Shown here piece after piece: positions 11,401 to 23,532 of a DNA stretch of 64,000 nucleotides; the first letter of the stretch is position 1, and each line of letters begins with the position of its first letter. The stretch is taken from contig VZSE01002916.1 in the NCBI GenBank assembly GCA_013398275.1, positions 47,485-111,484 on the forward strand, read 5' to 3'. Source of the DNA: Promerops cafer. Lineage: Eukaryota; Chordata; Aves; Passeriformes; Nectariniidae. The notes beneath the pieces were generated by a model. That model did not search any database. It was not told where the DNA came from and saw nothing but the letters and a program-made list of their open reading frames with translations. The position numbers were made by a program, and so were the translations under genes.

Positions 11401-14167
11401 TAGCTCAGTGGAGCCCAGTCTCACTGATCTGGCTGTCACTTCTCCCCTGGATTTTCCTGCTGTGGGATGGCAGACCTGGGCTGCTGAACATCCCACTGGC
11501 ACACCTGTGACTTTTTACTGGCCTAGTAGGGCTGTCTCTAGGGTTAGGAAAGGAACAATGAACACATCTCCAAGTAAAAACTGTCTGCTAAAAAGTTCAC
11601 AGCACAACTAGATTCTTAATAGGTTTCCATCATTAAAAATACTTATTCTTTTGAATGTGGAAATTATTTTCTGTACGTAACTGATTATAAAACCCCAAGT
11701 ATGTGTCAGGTGGGATGTGTATATTTATTAATCAAGCTTGTCTAGGGTAAAAAGACCATTTCTTTTGCAGCAGGGTTCTTGTTTCCTCTTTGGAAGCTGT
11801 AGTTCCTTTCTGGGCATCAGAGTTCCCAGTGGCTTGCAGTGCACTCAGCAGGGAGCTGTTTCAGGGATTAGACCCTTTATGAGAAGGGAAGAGCTTTAAT
11901 ATTTTATCCGATCCTGTTGGTTTTACCACTTCACTCATCAAGTTGGCAAACTTACCTTGATTGTGTGGGAAGTGCTAACATATATCAGCTACACAAGGAG
12001 CTACAGAAACTTCCCCCAAAGCCTCCTGTGCTGGTAATTCTTGTTTCTTTTGTGGTTCAGGGGCAGTGTGAGCCGAATGAATGTGAGCAGCTAAGGAGAA
12101 TTAGACAGTGCCCGACTGAGTGTCAGCAGTGCCTGACTGTACATGACCCACAGGAAGGTGGAGCCTGGATCCTGCACAGTGCTGGGACTGTCCCCAGGCA
12201 GGGACTTTCAGCACTTGCTGAGTCAGCAGACACTGGGACACAGCAGCTACAGGAGCTTCAGGCTTAAAATGTGGTGTTAACTGTTTGTTTCAGCTGTGCT
12301 GGGTTAATGAGCACAGCAGAGAATCTGTAGTGGACATTATTCCTGTTTGCATGGGGACTGTGCTCAGATGCTGGAGTTCCTTGAGATTATTATAAGCATG
12401 GATATAGGGGGAGTTCAGTGGACACAAGAGAGGTTTTGGAATTTTTGCATTGAAAAAAAATACGATGAGTTGACACAGGATATGAGGAAAGCTGCTGCTG
12501 GGGGTAGGAAGAATAGGAGGCAAAGGGTAGGACTTAGTAATTACCTTTCAGGTTGGAAAAATGAGCTATGGGAGGTGATGCTGGAAGTGGTTTTATTCTG
12601 TGCCTTTGTCTGTGACCTGGAAAAGGTAATGAGCAGTGACGTCTCCAGTTTTGTTGGTGATATTACCTCTTTCAAGTAGTCAAATTGTGCTGATGATGGG
12701 AAAATCTCACTGCCAGAAGGACTCAGCTAAATGAGGCAGGCAGGTATAAAGGCAGGATAATCCCTGTGTAAGCAAGTGTAAAGTAATGAATCTAGGGGGG
12801 GAAAAATCCCAAAAACTAAACCATGGCAGCCTTGTGTTCTGCTCTGTGCTGTGGTGCTCCCAGGATCTGCCTTGAGTCCTTCCCCTGGAAATTCTTTGAG
12901 GTGTTTGGAGGTGCCACCAAAATATTGAATGTCATCAGGGAGAGGATAGAAAACTCCATCCTTTTTTCTGTAAACAATGGTAATACCCCCATATCTTGAA
13001 TTGTGTACAGTCCTTGACACATGAACAGCAGGGGGCTGTAGTGGAGGTGACAGGGAAGGTGAAGGGCAAGATAAAGGGCTGCAGTGGCTGCTCTGTGAGG
13101 GGAGATTGGAATAGTTGTGCCTATTCAGTTTGAAGAGAAGGCTGGGGGAGCGAATTTGATCAAGATCTACTAAATCATGAAGCTTAAGCTGAATGTGCAG
13201 CAGTTCTCTGAATTCTCCCAACCCAGACTTAGTGATCATGAGAGGAAACAAAGGGGTCTATTGAAAATAGGTGAGGTTCACCTTCACCCCCAGTATCAGG
13301 AGCTGCTTGGTGCTGATTTGGGCCTTTGGCTCAGAACTGGTCATGCTAATCTGTAAAAATGTGAGATGCTGATGTACTTGCTGTACTCAATTGTCAACAA
13401 TACAGATACATTAGTTGTTTGCTCCAGTATCTAAAGTGCTTCCTGTGAAGAATTCCTTCTGTGCCGTCTTCACTTGTGGTTTGCTCAGAAGGATTTAAAG
13501 TAAACTATCATGTGCTCTCCAGGGAGTGTACAATCAGAACCACCCCATGCATGGCTGTTCCTTGGTGTGTCCTGTGTGAAGCCTCAGAAGTGTGTCAGAT
13601 CTTTTCCCTCCAGTTAGGAAATTGGGGATGCAGTTTGAGCTCTTGCTGGTGCTACTGTGACTCCCAGCACTTGCTCAGACCTGAGTGACAATGCCAGAGT
13701 CACAACGCTGACTGATTATATGTAGAAGACTTAAGGCTTAAGCTGCTTGTCACTAAAAAAAAATGAATTGCTGATGTCCCCTAATAGCAGCTGGCTGAAT
13801 GTGGCTCTTGCTGAAGGCCTGAGACTGAGCTGTAAGGCCTCAGATTTGATCTGAGAAACACTTCTGAGGGCTTAGTCTGCCCTGTCAGTGGGTGACAGCT
13901 TTGGAGTGTGTCTGTACCCCTGGACAAAACTGACAGGAGCTGAGCTTCTGTCTGAGCCAGCCAACCATCTGGCTCTCATCATCCACATCAAATACTTCAA
14001 AAGCTTCTTTTCTTCTAGAAAACACTGAGGCTGATGTAGAAGCTGCCCCAGGTCAGAGTGAAGAAAAGTCCCTGCCTGCTGCACCTGTTCCTAGCCCAGT
14101 AGCACCAGCACCTGCACCCTCCAGGAGAAATCCACCCGGTGGCAAGTCCAGCCTAGTGCTCGGTTAA
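4628..14167 (+). CDS. JPT1: Jupiter microtubule-associated homolog 1 (HN1)
   Basis: Five coding exons: 4628-4683, 7139-7281, 7901-7998, 9864-9891 and 14019-14167. All introns are GT-AG, and the joined frame gives 157 residues (human about 154). Exon 1 encodes MTTTATFSGMDPNGRNSS. Exon 2 carries the family's conserved core, with RPPGGGSNFSLGF followed by NKMASSIFGTPEEN. The last exon encodes the Pro/Ala-rich tail ending GGKSSLVLG, nearly identical to mammals. The protein is small, basic and predicted to be disordered, with no membrane segment. The family binds microtubules and is linked to GSK3B/beta-catenin signalling and cell-cycle control (family knowledge). Exon 4 is a 28-nt microexon; skipping it would shift the frame. 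Intron 1 spans an assembly gap at 5000, and intron 4 holds an old CR1 LINE. The ATG is chosen by homology and lies about 125 bp downstream of a TATA box. Confidence 0.95.
12590..13255 (+). repeat. Ancient CR1/L3-type LINE fragment in JPT1 intron 4
   Basis: The stretch resembles the 3' half of amniote CR1-like reverse-transcriptase ORFs. A degraded segment at about 12640-12700 corresponds to the usual 'gcagatgacaccaa' region. It is followed by GTAAAGTAATGAATCTAGG (about 12779-12797), TTGTGTACAGTCCTTG near 13001, and TTTGAAGAGAAGGCTGGGGG then ATCAAGATCTACTAAATCAT (about 13130-13178). The order and spacing fit the consensus as I remember it. It is full of stops and indels and is not coding. Confidence 0.7.
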
Positions 14168-14702
14168 ACCTTTCCCTTCCTGACTGTTTTGAACTCGTGT
14201 CTGTTTTCTTTCCCCCATGCTTGTGAACTGCACAACTGTACATCTGTACCTGACTGTACATCTCAAATTTCTTTCATTAAAAAGAAGCACTTTATGTACT
14301 CCATCTTTTTTTTGAAATCAAGGGTTTTTTTCCACTTCTGTCCTGTGTTTCCCCCAGATCTACTGGAAGTGACATGAGTGTTTTCTAGTGATAGACTTGA
14401 GGGAAAGCTTTATGAAGTATTGTAATGTAATTCAAAGGAGAGTAGCTTGGTTCTAAGTGTGCTTAGAGGGTTTTTGTACTGAGATTTTTTTTTTAGAACC
14501 TCTTAGCTTTACAAGGGTCTAGAATCCTGGTTAACCAGGCCACCAGGCCAGCAAACAATCAGCAAGAGCAGTCCCTTCCTCCACATGAGGGATTTAGGTA
14601 TCTAAAAGGCTTCATTGACTGCATGTGGTAAATGCCTTGAGCCCTGCAGTGCCATATAAATCATTAAGTGGTTAATGTACACCATGTTGCCTTTAAAAAC
14701 AA

Positions 14703-14708
14703 AATAAA
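14703..14708 (+). promoter_or_regulatory. JPT1 poly(A) signal
   Basis: Canonical AATAAA about 535 nt after the JPT1 stop and the first such hexamer in the 3' flank. It implies a 3'UTR of roughly 560 nt. Other sites further on cannot be excluded. Confidence 0.65.
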
Positions 14709-14729
14709 TCTTGATACTGGGCTACTATG

Positions 14730-15685
14730 ACACAGAGTCTGTGCCAAATAGAGGGCTGATGACCAGAGCCACCTGGCCTAGTGCTGGGAAGGGGCTGATT
14801 CAGACTTTATTCAGTAAAGGTGGAGTGGATCATATAAATAAGAATTACAGGGCATTTTTTTTTTTTACAACTGACTCAATGCTGTGCATGATCATGCTGG
14901 TGCTTGACCATGAGGCGAAAATCTCATCCTTTAAAGTGTGTGTTGTAACTTCACAAAGCTGGATTGTCGCTTGAAAGTAAATAATATAGAAATTTTGAAG
15001 CAGTGTTTCCTGTGTGGGTTTTATTTCATGGGTTTGGTTTTGCTTTGTTCTCAGTTGTCCTTGTCTCAGCCAACCTTCCCTGCTCTAACAGAGGAGAGTT
15101 CTTACACCTGGCTCGAGGTCACGACTACGTGCCATTTTCCCCTGAAGAGAGAATCTGACTTACCTCTTCATTTTTGTCTTCTAGATCAGAGAGCTGTGGA
15201 ATTTGGCTTGATGTATACAATCTGTTTTATCCAAAATACTGTTTTTTTCTCAAGAAAACTGAGAAAAGTTTATTTTCCTCATTAAAAAGAAATAAAAGGA
15301 GGACCCTAAAAAGGGAGGGGATGGAATTGAGACCAACCCATGAAGTTCTCTGCTGTCCTGGAAGGGCTCTGCTGCCCAGTGAGCCATAGCAGAGGATCTG
15401 TATGGAGCTGCTGTGTCTGCTGGTGCCTTTTCCACCCTTCTGGAAGAACTGGTGCCTGAAAGCATCCTGGCTTTCCAGATCACTGCTGGAGAAGCCCTGC
15501 CCTGGGGTGCTGAACCTACCGAACTGGATTTGCTCTGACGTGCTCCTCCTTTCCTCCATCCAGGGGGGATCCTGTAGCTGATGTGCACCATGCCCTGCAC
15601 CGACTGCATAGAGAGCATGGGGAATAACCCATAAATTAATATTTCCTTTGCAAGCCCCATGCCCAGGGGAACTTGTTAATGCTCC
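14730..15685. other. JPT1-NT5C intergenic spacer
   Basis: About 1 kb between the JPT1 poly(A) signal and the NT5C CpG-rich promoter. Open frames on both strands have no recognisable domain. A purine-rich stretch at 15285-15330 and an AATAAA-like motif near 15290 are the only features seen. Confidence 0.5.
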
Positions 15686-15699
15686 TTGATGGCTGCTGA

Positions 15700-15982
15700 G
15701 GCTCCACTGTGCTTCTTTCTCCTCGAGGCGGGGACCTGGCAGCCGCATCCCGGCCACTGCGGGGTCTCGAGGGATGGCAGGGGGCGGCTTTTGTGGGCTT
15801 TGGCTCTATTGCTGCTGGAGCCCAGCCCTGTTCCCGCGCGGGGCTGCCTTCGAGGCGCTCCGCTCCGCCTCTTCGTGCGTATCACGTCGTAATACATATG
15901 CATGAGCGCCCTCGCGTGTGCCGGAGCCGGGGGCGCTGCGGCCGCGTGTGCCGGGAGCGGCGAGCCGGGGTCTGGGATCGGG
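15700..15982 (+). promoter_or_regulatory. NT5C CpG-rich promoter and 5'UTR
   Basis: GC content and CpG density rise sharply from about 15720 and stay high through exon 1, as in a CpG-island promoter. No TATA box is evident. An in-frame upstream ATG at 15902 has T at -3 and A at +4, a poor context. The ATG at 15983 has G at both -3 and +4 and is the likely start. Confidence 0.6.
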
Positions 15983-18900
15983 ATGGGCAGCGCGGCTGCG
16001 CCGCTGCGGGTGCTGGTGGACATGGACGGGGTCCTGGCCGACTTCGAGGGCGCGGTGCTGCGGGGATTCCGCGCCCGCTTCCCCGCGGAGCCGCGCGTGG
16101 AGCTGGCGGAGCGCAGGGGCTTCTCGGTGCGGGAGCAGTACCGCAGCCTGCGGGAGGACCTGGCGGTGAGTGCGGCTGCGGGGCCAACGCACCCTTCCCA
16201 TCCCGCTGGGAAACCTCTCCCTGCCTGCCGGGCTGTGCGAGCTCAGCGTGGGACCAGTGTTTTTTAAAAACCCCTTTAATTACCTGCAGGTTTTTTTGTC
16301 CTTGTATACCTAGATGGGATTCGTTTAAGGAATACTCACTTAAACAATAAGTCATGTTTGTTTATGTATGATAATAACCAAATTCATGTCTACTCACTAC
16401 ATTTGCAGGTTCCTAGTTCCAGGAACTTTTGACCATCAGTAGTCATCAATCAGAACTCTGGCAGTTTGGAGCCTGTGGAAATGCTGACTAGATTCATACT
16501 CCTGTCTGTCAGCCAGTGGCAGGAGCCTGTACTTCTCTGTAGGACAGGAGGGAAATGAAATTATCTTTTCTTAGCAGTAAAAAACCCTTAGGCTCAATAC
16601 ATGATCTTAAAATGAGCAATGAACTTCTCAGGGAAAGTGTTCAGCACAGCCTGGATCAGCATCTGTTCCATTTTCTTAGAGTCCTCGACTGTCCTGTGGT
16701 GACCAGAAGGATGGGTGAAGTCTGGATTTACAGTATTTGTAATTTTGCCTTGCAAACCTCTCTGTTCCTCATTCAGCCATTAGCAAACATTAAAAATGGC
16801 AGCAGTTTGCATGGACGGAGGGTGTTCCACCAGCTTTCTCCTGCTGTTCCTGATCTCTTACCTGCCGTGCTCTCAGGGCATGTCAGGGCATGCAGAGGGA
16901 ATATGGATACAGGATTTCATTCTGTACAAACCCAGACAGAACATATATAGTTCTTGTCCTGCTGTGGAGCCGTGTAAGCACCTGCAGGGAGCTTTGACTA
17001 AGTTACTGTTTTGCTGCAAAGCAAGAGCAAGAACATGAGTAGGTAAAGAAGAAGATGGTTCAGTGAATGGTTTGATGGCAGAATTCCCACACACACATCC
17101 CTCTGTAAAGGGCTGGCTATCCTGGAAGAAGTCACTGATTATCAGTACACAAATTAAGGCTGCATGAAACACAAAATTAGAAATACTGTAAATCCAGACT
17201 TCACCCTTCCTTCTGATCGCCACAGGACAGTCGAGGACTCTGTAAGGAAACTGCTGGTCCAGGCAGTGCTGAACACTCCCTGAGAAGTTCATTGATCATT
17301 TTAAGATCCTGTACTGGGCCTGGGAGTTTTTTTACTGCTAAGAAATGACAATTCACATTCATTTCACTCCTGTTCCATAGTGAGGTAAAGGCTCCTGCGT
17401 CAGAGTAAGGGGCAGGAGTGCTGGATCCAGTCAGCATTCCACAGGCTCCAAACTGCCTGAGTTCTGATTGATGACTATTGATGGTTAAAAGTTCCTGGAA
17501 GCAGAAACCTGTAAATATAGTAGGCATCAATTTGGCTATTACATTGCATAAACAAACATGGTTTTTTATTTAAATGAGTATTCCTTAAACGAATCTTATG
17601 AACAACAACAAAAAAAGTTGCAGGTAATTTAAAGGGTCATGACTTTTTATTTTTTCTTTTTTGGAAGGTCTACAATCTGATGTATCAGAAAATTGCCCTT
17701 TGTTCTATTTCTGGAATCCTCATTCTCTAATTTGGTTCATGCTCATCCTGTTCTTCCCCAGACCTTAGGTGTGGCAGTGAAATAACCAGATAACTGGTTT
17801 GGATCTCATGCACACCACCAGTGGCAGAAAGCTCTTATCTTGCTGTTCTAGCCTGACTTCCTAAGGAAATAAGCTTTGTGGAGCTGTGCTGTGTGTCTGT
17901 CTCCTTCAGTAATCTCCGGAGATTTGGGCTGGTTTAGGTATGTTTGGCAGAACAATAAAGTTACAGTTTTAAAGATACGAGGCTCTCTGGGTTTTATGTA
18001 AATGCCATACATTAGTTTAAAAACAGAGCCCTTATTTGTTCTGCTATGGCTCTGTAGAGTGTCTGTGGGACAGCAGAATCCCTTTGGAAAGTCTCTCCTT
18101 GGCTCCAGCTGCAGGGAAAGCTTTGGCAGGAGCCAGCAGCCCACTCAGGGCAGCTTGTGAGGCCATGTGTCCATGCAGGGAAACTGAGCCTGCAGTTTGT
18201 CAGTGCTGAAAGGAGGGGATCAGCTGGACACCAGGCTCTTTGTGGCAGGTGTCAGCTGTGTCTGTCCGTGAACTTCCAGGGTGTGGGATATTCTCGTGAC
18301 AGGCCGGGGAAGTGCTGTGGTGATGATTTATGCATCACCTCTTCCTGAGTGGTGTACATGCTTAGTTGGTGCTGAGCAGCTGCCCCTTGAAACTTGAGCC
18401 ATTATTTCGTTTTTGTTTCTGTTTTGATTGCAAGTTGATCATTAATTTCACCCTGTAAATCCATTTTATTTAGAAGGACTTTAATCAATTTTATTTTGTT
18501 GAAGATTTTTTCACTGCACTAACCTACCTGCCCTCCTGTGTGTGTGGCCATTTTGTTGGTGGGGATTTATCCCCATGTTTCCTGGCCCCAGGCAGTTTCA
18601 AGAAAAGGATTCAACATCCCCACCAGTGGTAAAAATTTCTAGAATTAGTTTTAAGTCCTGCAAATGGGAAAGCATAGGGACAGATGTATTCCCTCCAGTT
18701 TTGTATCCAAATTGTTATCTTACTAATGGAAGTTAAAAGGAAATGTTCAGCATTGGTGGCATGAAAATGAGGAAAGAAAATACTTTTACTTTCTTTTTCT
18801 AGTCGCTTTTTTTTATGAGAGGAAATGGCTTTTGGTTCCAAGAGTCATCAAATCAAATTTCTTTCTCCAACAAAGCCAGACTTTTTTTGTGATGTGGTGG

Positions 18901-21900
18901 AAACTTGCCAGTTTCTGGTGTCTTGCTGTAGGATAAAAGAGCTTTCAGACACGAGCCCCAAGTCTGTAATTCAGTCTCTTTGGGAAGAGCTCCAGGCAAT
19001 TGTTGCTGGCATCAGGGGGGTTTTGCATGGAAACAGATCCGGGCAGATCTGATTGCCACGGCTGAACCCAGACAGGCTCCTTAACCTCTTCTGATCTGCG
19101 TGTGAGATCAGGCACTGCTTCCAACTTTCTGGCTGTTGATTTATGAGTATTTGTAGGTGGTGATAACTGAGTGAGCTTTGGGATCTGGGAGTGTGCTTTA
19201 ATGCTGACTCTTCCTCACTGCTGCTAAATTGAAATGGGTTTTTGTTGATGTTCCACTGGTGATATAGAGCAAGGAGACCTTCAGCTGGAGTCTAAAGAGC
19301 TGGACTCTTCTAAGCAAGGGCTGCAGCCTGCCTTTGAAGAATACTAAACAAGAATTAAGTTTTCCAAACTGTTCAGTGGCATGGGAATGTATGACTTCAA
19401 TGCTTGTTGAAAAATGCTGCTTTGACACCTCTGAAGTTCACTATGTGACCCCAAGGAAGTTAAGATTCATGTGTCTCAGGGTAAAGAGATATTGGAAGCT
19501 TAACCTCTCTGTCTGAAGGTGAAACTTAGGCCTGGAAGGGGCCTCAGCCCCTGGTGCTGCTGTGGGTCCTTTGCCATGATGGGATGTGGGATAAGGAAGA
19601 GGAAAACCCATCAGCTGTGACCTGCTGTGAAATACTCATTTAACACAGGCCACTGCATAGTCAGCAGGGAGCAATTCTTAAAATTAACTAACCAGAGCTG
19701 GATTCAAACCAGTAAATTTCCTAATAATAAAAGGTGTGAAAATGTCTTACCAGTAAATTAAGAAGAAAAAGGACTGGAAGGACAGTCCTACCTGGAAATT
19801 GCCCTGGAAATACTGCTCTTCCTTTCAGAGATTAAAGATGCTACTGTACTCTATCATATTAAATACCTTTCTGTCCCATTTTTGGCTACATTAGCCTGGG
19901 ATAACATTGCTCCTCCAGTCAGCTTGTTTCTTTCCTATTTTTACTCACTTAAAAATTATTCTACCTTTAGAGCTAACCTCCTTCACTGCTTGTTTATCAT
20001 TAATTTCCTCTCTAGTTCATGTGGCATCCCACCTGCCTGTATGGAAGGTGGGTTTACACCGAGAGCAGGTGCAGACACAAAAGGGATAAAGCCCTTAATT
20101 GCAGAGCTCAGCCCAGTGCTGAGTCAGGTGAGGGGAGCAGTGTCCCACAGCACCCTCAAACCCAGCCCAGATGGGGCTCATGGAGTGCACAGGTCACCTC
20201 AGAGAGCCAAAAGTTCTTTGGGAAGCACAGGGATCACCTCTGAACTTCCTGCTGCAGTCTCAGGCTCTTTGGAGCAGACTTTGCACCAGCCCATGGCCTC
20301 AGGGGCACAGCTCCATCCAGGCTGGAGCCAAGGCCACCTGCTCCTTCAACAATATTTTAAGTGAGTGGTTGAAAATACAAAAGCAGCAAAGACATGGAGC
20401 TTTCCCAGCACTCTCCTCCTCATCCTTCCCTCTTGCTGAAGGGATTCCCCCCCAGGTGTGGGGGCCTGGCCATTGGCACAGTCACCTCTGTACCCTCTTT
20501 GCTCTGAAGAAAAAGGGGGCTGATTGGCAGTGCCTGTGTCTGTTTACCCATCCCCAGTGAGTGCCTGGGCCCTCAGCTAATCTCAGCCAAATGTGACAGA
20601 GGAAAAGCTTCCAACTTGTTCCTTTGGTTTTCACCAGTCAGCTGAAAGACACCTGCTGGGAAGGGGTGGGGTGGGAGTTCTGCCTCCCTCAGCACCCCCA
20701 GAGGCTCCAGCGGGTCAGGGCTGGTTGTGGGAGGGAGCAAAGCCAAGTCAGGGGCAGCTCTGCCTCCTCATGAGCCACCAGAAAGTGACTTCTCCTTCTT
20801 GTGTGTCCAAGCTGGACCTTTCCCAGAACCCAAAGGTGAGAAATTTTATAATTCACTCTTGGGGGAAGGCACCAGGCTGTTACACAGGGGGTGACTGGAG
20901 AGTGCTGTGACAGAGCACAGCCACTGCTCATCATCCTCTGTCTCCTGCAGGCCAAGGTAGCCAGTGTCTATGAGTCGCCTGGCTTCTTCCTAGACTTGGA
21001 TCCAATTCCAGGAGCCCTGGAAGCTGTGCAGGAGATGTTCCACATGCAGGAGTAAGGACACTTTGCACCCTGCAGCCCTTTTCCAGTACCTAACACACTT
21101 TCCCCTGACTGCTAACAAAGGCTATTTCTTTTCAGCACTGAAGTCTTCATTTGCACAAGCCCTCTCCGGAAATACGAGCACTGCATTGTGGAAAAGGTGG
21201 GAGAGAATTGTTTTTATTGGGTTTAAGGTTGCTTTTGCAAGGCCTTGCTGTTTCATACTACCCAAGTTGGAGCTACTCCTTTCTAAAGACAGTAGCTGCT
21301 CCAGCTGCCAGGCTTCCCTCAATCCCTATCTGAGGGGTGGCTTCCCACACACAGAGCAGTAACTCAGGACAGGGAATCTCCAAGTGCCACATGGTGCCAC
21401 TGTGGAGAACGTGAGCCCTGGGCTCTTGGAGCTGGGCTGGGACCACCTGTGTCAGCAGGTGACGGCAAAGGAACTGTTGTAGTATGGCCCACAGGGATGG
21501 GGTATTCCCAGCGGATTCTGCTCTGCAGAACCACCAACCAACTAAACCTACTTCAGTTTAAATCTGGAGCCTGAGATGTCCCAAAAGAGGTCAGTGCTGT
21601 GTTGAGGAGGCTGTAGTGTTGGAATAAATTCTTTTTGCCTGTGGCACGAGAATGGAAGGGGGACTTTGGTCACTGGAATGACTTAGATGGGTACAACCCA
21701 CGTGCTCTAGGCAAGCAGCCAGTGCTTCTCACAAACTCAACAGTTGGGCACAGCCAGGGCAGTGCTGAGTGAAGGCTGTCACAAGCAGGTTTAATCAGCA
21801 TTCTGGGCTGCAGCCAGTCTCCATGTGGGGATTCCTAGACACAGATGAAGGTTTACAGGGGGAAGAAATTGCTCTATTAGGGCTGGTCTGACACGAGTGA

Positions 21901-22290
21901 TGTGCAAACTGAGAGCACAGCAGGATTTTCTCATATTCCTTGTCTCTGCAGTATAAGTGGGTAGAGAAACACTTGGGACCCGAGTTTGTGGAGCGGATTA
22001 TTCTGACTCGAGACAAGACCGTGGTGGCTGCTGACCTGCTGTTTGATGACAAGGACACCATCGAAGGTTTGAACAGCACTTCCATGGCTGCCTGCTGCCT
22101 GGGGAGCCACCTCCCAGCTGATTCCAGCTTTTCCCCCCTTCCCACAGGCACAGAGCCAAACCCAAGCTGGGAGCACATCCTGTTCACCTGCTGCCACAAC
22201 AGGCACGTCCAGCTGCCGGCCCCATGCCGGCGCCTGCGCTCCTGGGCCGACGACTGGAAGGCCATCCTGGAAAGCAAACGCAGGCGGTAG
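15983..22290 (+). CDS. NT5C: Cytosolic 5',3'-deoxyribonucleotidase (dNT-1)
   Basis: Five exons: 15983-16165, 20951-21051, 21136-21196, 21952-22066 and 22148-22290. They join to 200 residues (human 201). The enzyme removes phosphate from nucleoside monophosphates, preferring dUMP/dTMP-type substrates, and so helps balance cytosolic dNTP pools (family knowledge). HAD-superfamily motifs are intact. Motif I is VDMDGVLADF, with nucleophile Asp13 and acid Asp15. Motif II is ICTSP with Thr102. Motif III is Lys137 in LTRDKT. Motif IV is Asp147-Asp148 in LLFDDKD. A conserved HILFTCCHNRH block lies in the last exon. The donor after exon 4 is a weak GTTTGA. Intron 1 is 4.8 kb and contains a large inverted repeat. 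The gene is head-to-tail with JPT1 and tail-to-tail with ARMC7. NT5M, the mitochondrial paralogue, is an alternative, but the short N-terminus without a presequence fits NT5C. Confidence 0.95.
16260..16748 (+). repeat. Left arm of large inverted repeat, NT5C intron 1
   Basis: This arm pairs with the reverse complement of about 17172-17648. Shared blocks occur in the same order from outer to inner edge. They include ATTCGTTTAAGGAATACTCA, AGTCATCAATCAGAACTC, GCAGTTTGGAGCCTGTGGAA, TCTTAGCAGTAAAAAA, CAATGAACTTCTCAGGGA, AGTCCTCGACTGTCCTGTGG and GTCTGGATTTACAGTATTT. Identity by eye is about 85-90% with small indels. The arm is about 490 bp. Confidence 0.9.
17172..17648 (-). repeat. Right arm of large inverted repeat, NT5C intron 1
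   Basis: Inverted partner of 16260-16748, separated by about 423 bp of non-matching spacer. Because both arms lie in one NT5C intron, the pre-mRNA could fold into a hairpin of several hundred base pairs. Neither arm has a domain I recognise in any frame. No target-site duplication or transposase was seen, so the origin is unknown. Confidence 0.9.
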
Positions 22291-23124
22291 TGCAGGAAGG
22301 GGATGCTGTGCTCTTCCCACTGCCAGGGAACAACCAGCTCATCCCCTACCGTGCCCAGGAGGTACTGTCACTGTGGGGATCAGCCATAGTAAGAAATGAG
22401 CTGCTCCTGTCAGACACAGTGCTCTGGGTTTCTGGAAGATTGCTCTGCACTCAGTTAATCTCTGTAGCATTTTGGATGTTTGCTGTTGGAGAAGAGAAAC
22501 TATAAACTACAAGCAGCTATGGTTGGATTTTTGTGCGTGTTTAACCTCACTCCTGTTTGGTTTGTGCTGTCTGGAGGCAGAGGGGAAAGAAAGAGAGGAA
22601 GAAGGCTGTCAAAAGTGAGCAGATCCAGTGTGGGTGTCTGTCAGGAAGCACTGGGCTCAACAGTCAAACCTTTTAAATTTTATGTATTTAGCCACCCTGG
22701 TTATTGGGTGATAATGAAAAGAGACTAGGCTGGCTTTGATTTCTTGGCCCATGTGCTTGAGTAAGAGTGGGCAAAGGCTGCAAATGCTGGAGAAAAATAT
22801 TCATGAGCTCACACAGAACTGATTACACAGCATTTAAGTTAATGTTTTATTAACAGAAGCTTTTATGAGACAGCTGTTCTCATGAGCCAGACTGCCATGA
22901 GCCCCCCCTTTTTTTTTTCTTTTTTTTTTATGTCACCTTTCTCACCAGTGGTAATGAAAGACAAATTTACCACTTCTTCATTTATAGGGTAGCCACAGCC
23001 TGCCCTATGTAGTGATTCCCTAGCTGGCTGCCTGTGCCATGATTAGAGGATGGCATAACTAGTGCCACAGGGATGGAGAGATTGTGAACTGCCAGGGCAG
23101 GGAAACTCCTTTCTCTGCAGGAGG

Positions 23125-23130
23125 AATAAA
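23125..23130 (+). promoter_or_regulatory. Candidate NT5C poly(A) signal
   Basis: First AATAAA found downstream of the NT5C stop, about 835 nt away. It would give a 3'UTR reaching towards the ARMC7 3' end on the opposite strand. Variant hexamers closer to the stop may be used instead. Confidence 0.35.
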
Positions 23131-23532
23131 TTTCTGTGACACTTCAGTGACTTGAGTTGACGCTTAGCGTCACTTGTCACAGACAACAAAGGGGAGAGGC
23201 TGTAGCACAACTAGCCAGGAACCGGAGTGGACAGAATTCTGCCCAATAACCCAAGGAGAACACCCCTCATTGCTGGGAAGGGTTATTTGTGCAAGCTGGG
23301 TGCTGAGCTGCACTTGGCAAAGTACTTTCCAACGTGCAGCCACGACCTGCTTTACTTTAAATATTTGCAGGCTTAGCTGCGTGCTTGGCCCAGCTGCCAT
23401 GTTAGTGCTGTTCTATCCTGTTTGTTAACTAAACACCAGCACTGGTGGGACCAACTCCCCTCTTTAATGCTGCTCTTGACCTGCTGAGCAGAAACTGAGA
23501 ACAGCAGGAGGTTCCCCTATCCACAGCCCTGC

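Noticed and set aside
15902..15982. 27-residue N-terminal extension of NT5C as a mitochondrial presequence
   Set aside because: The upstream ATG has poor context, and the extension is Ala/Gly-rich with no Arg or Lys. The downstream ATG is strong and gives the family length.
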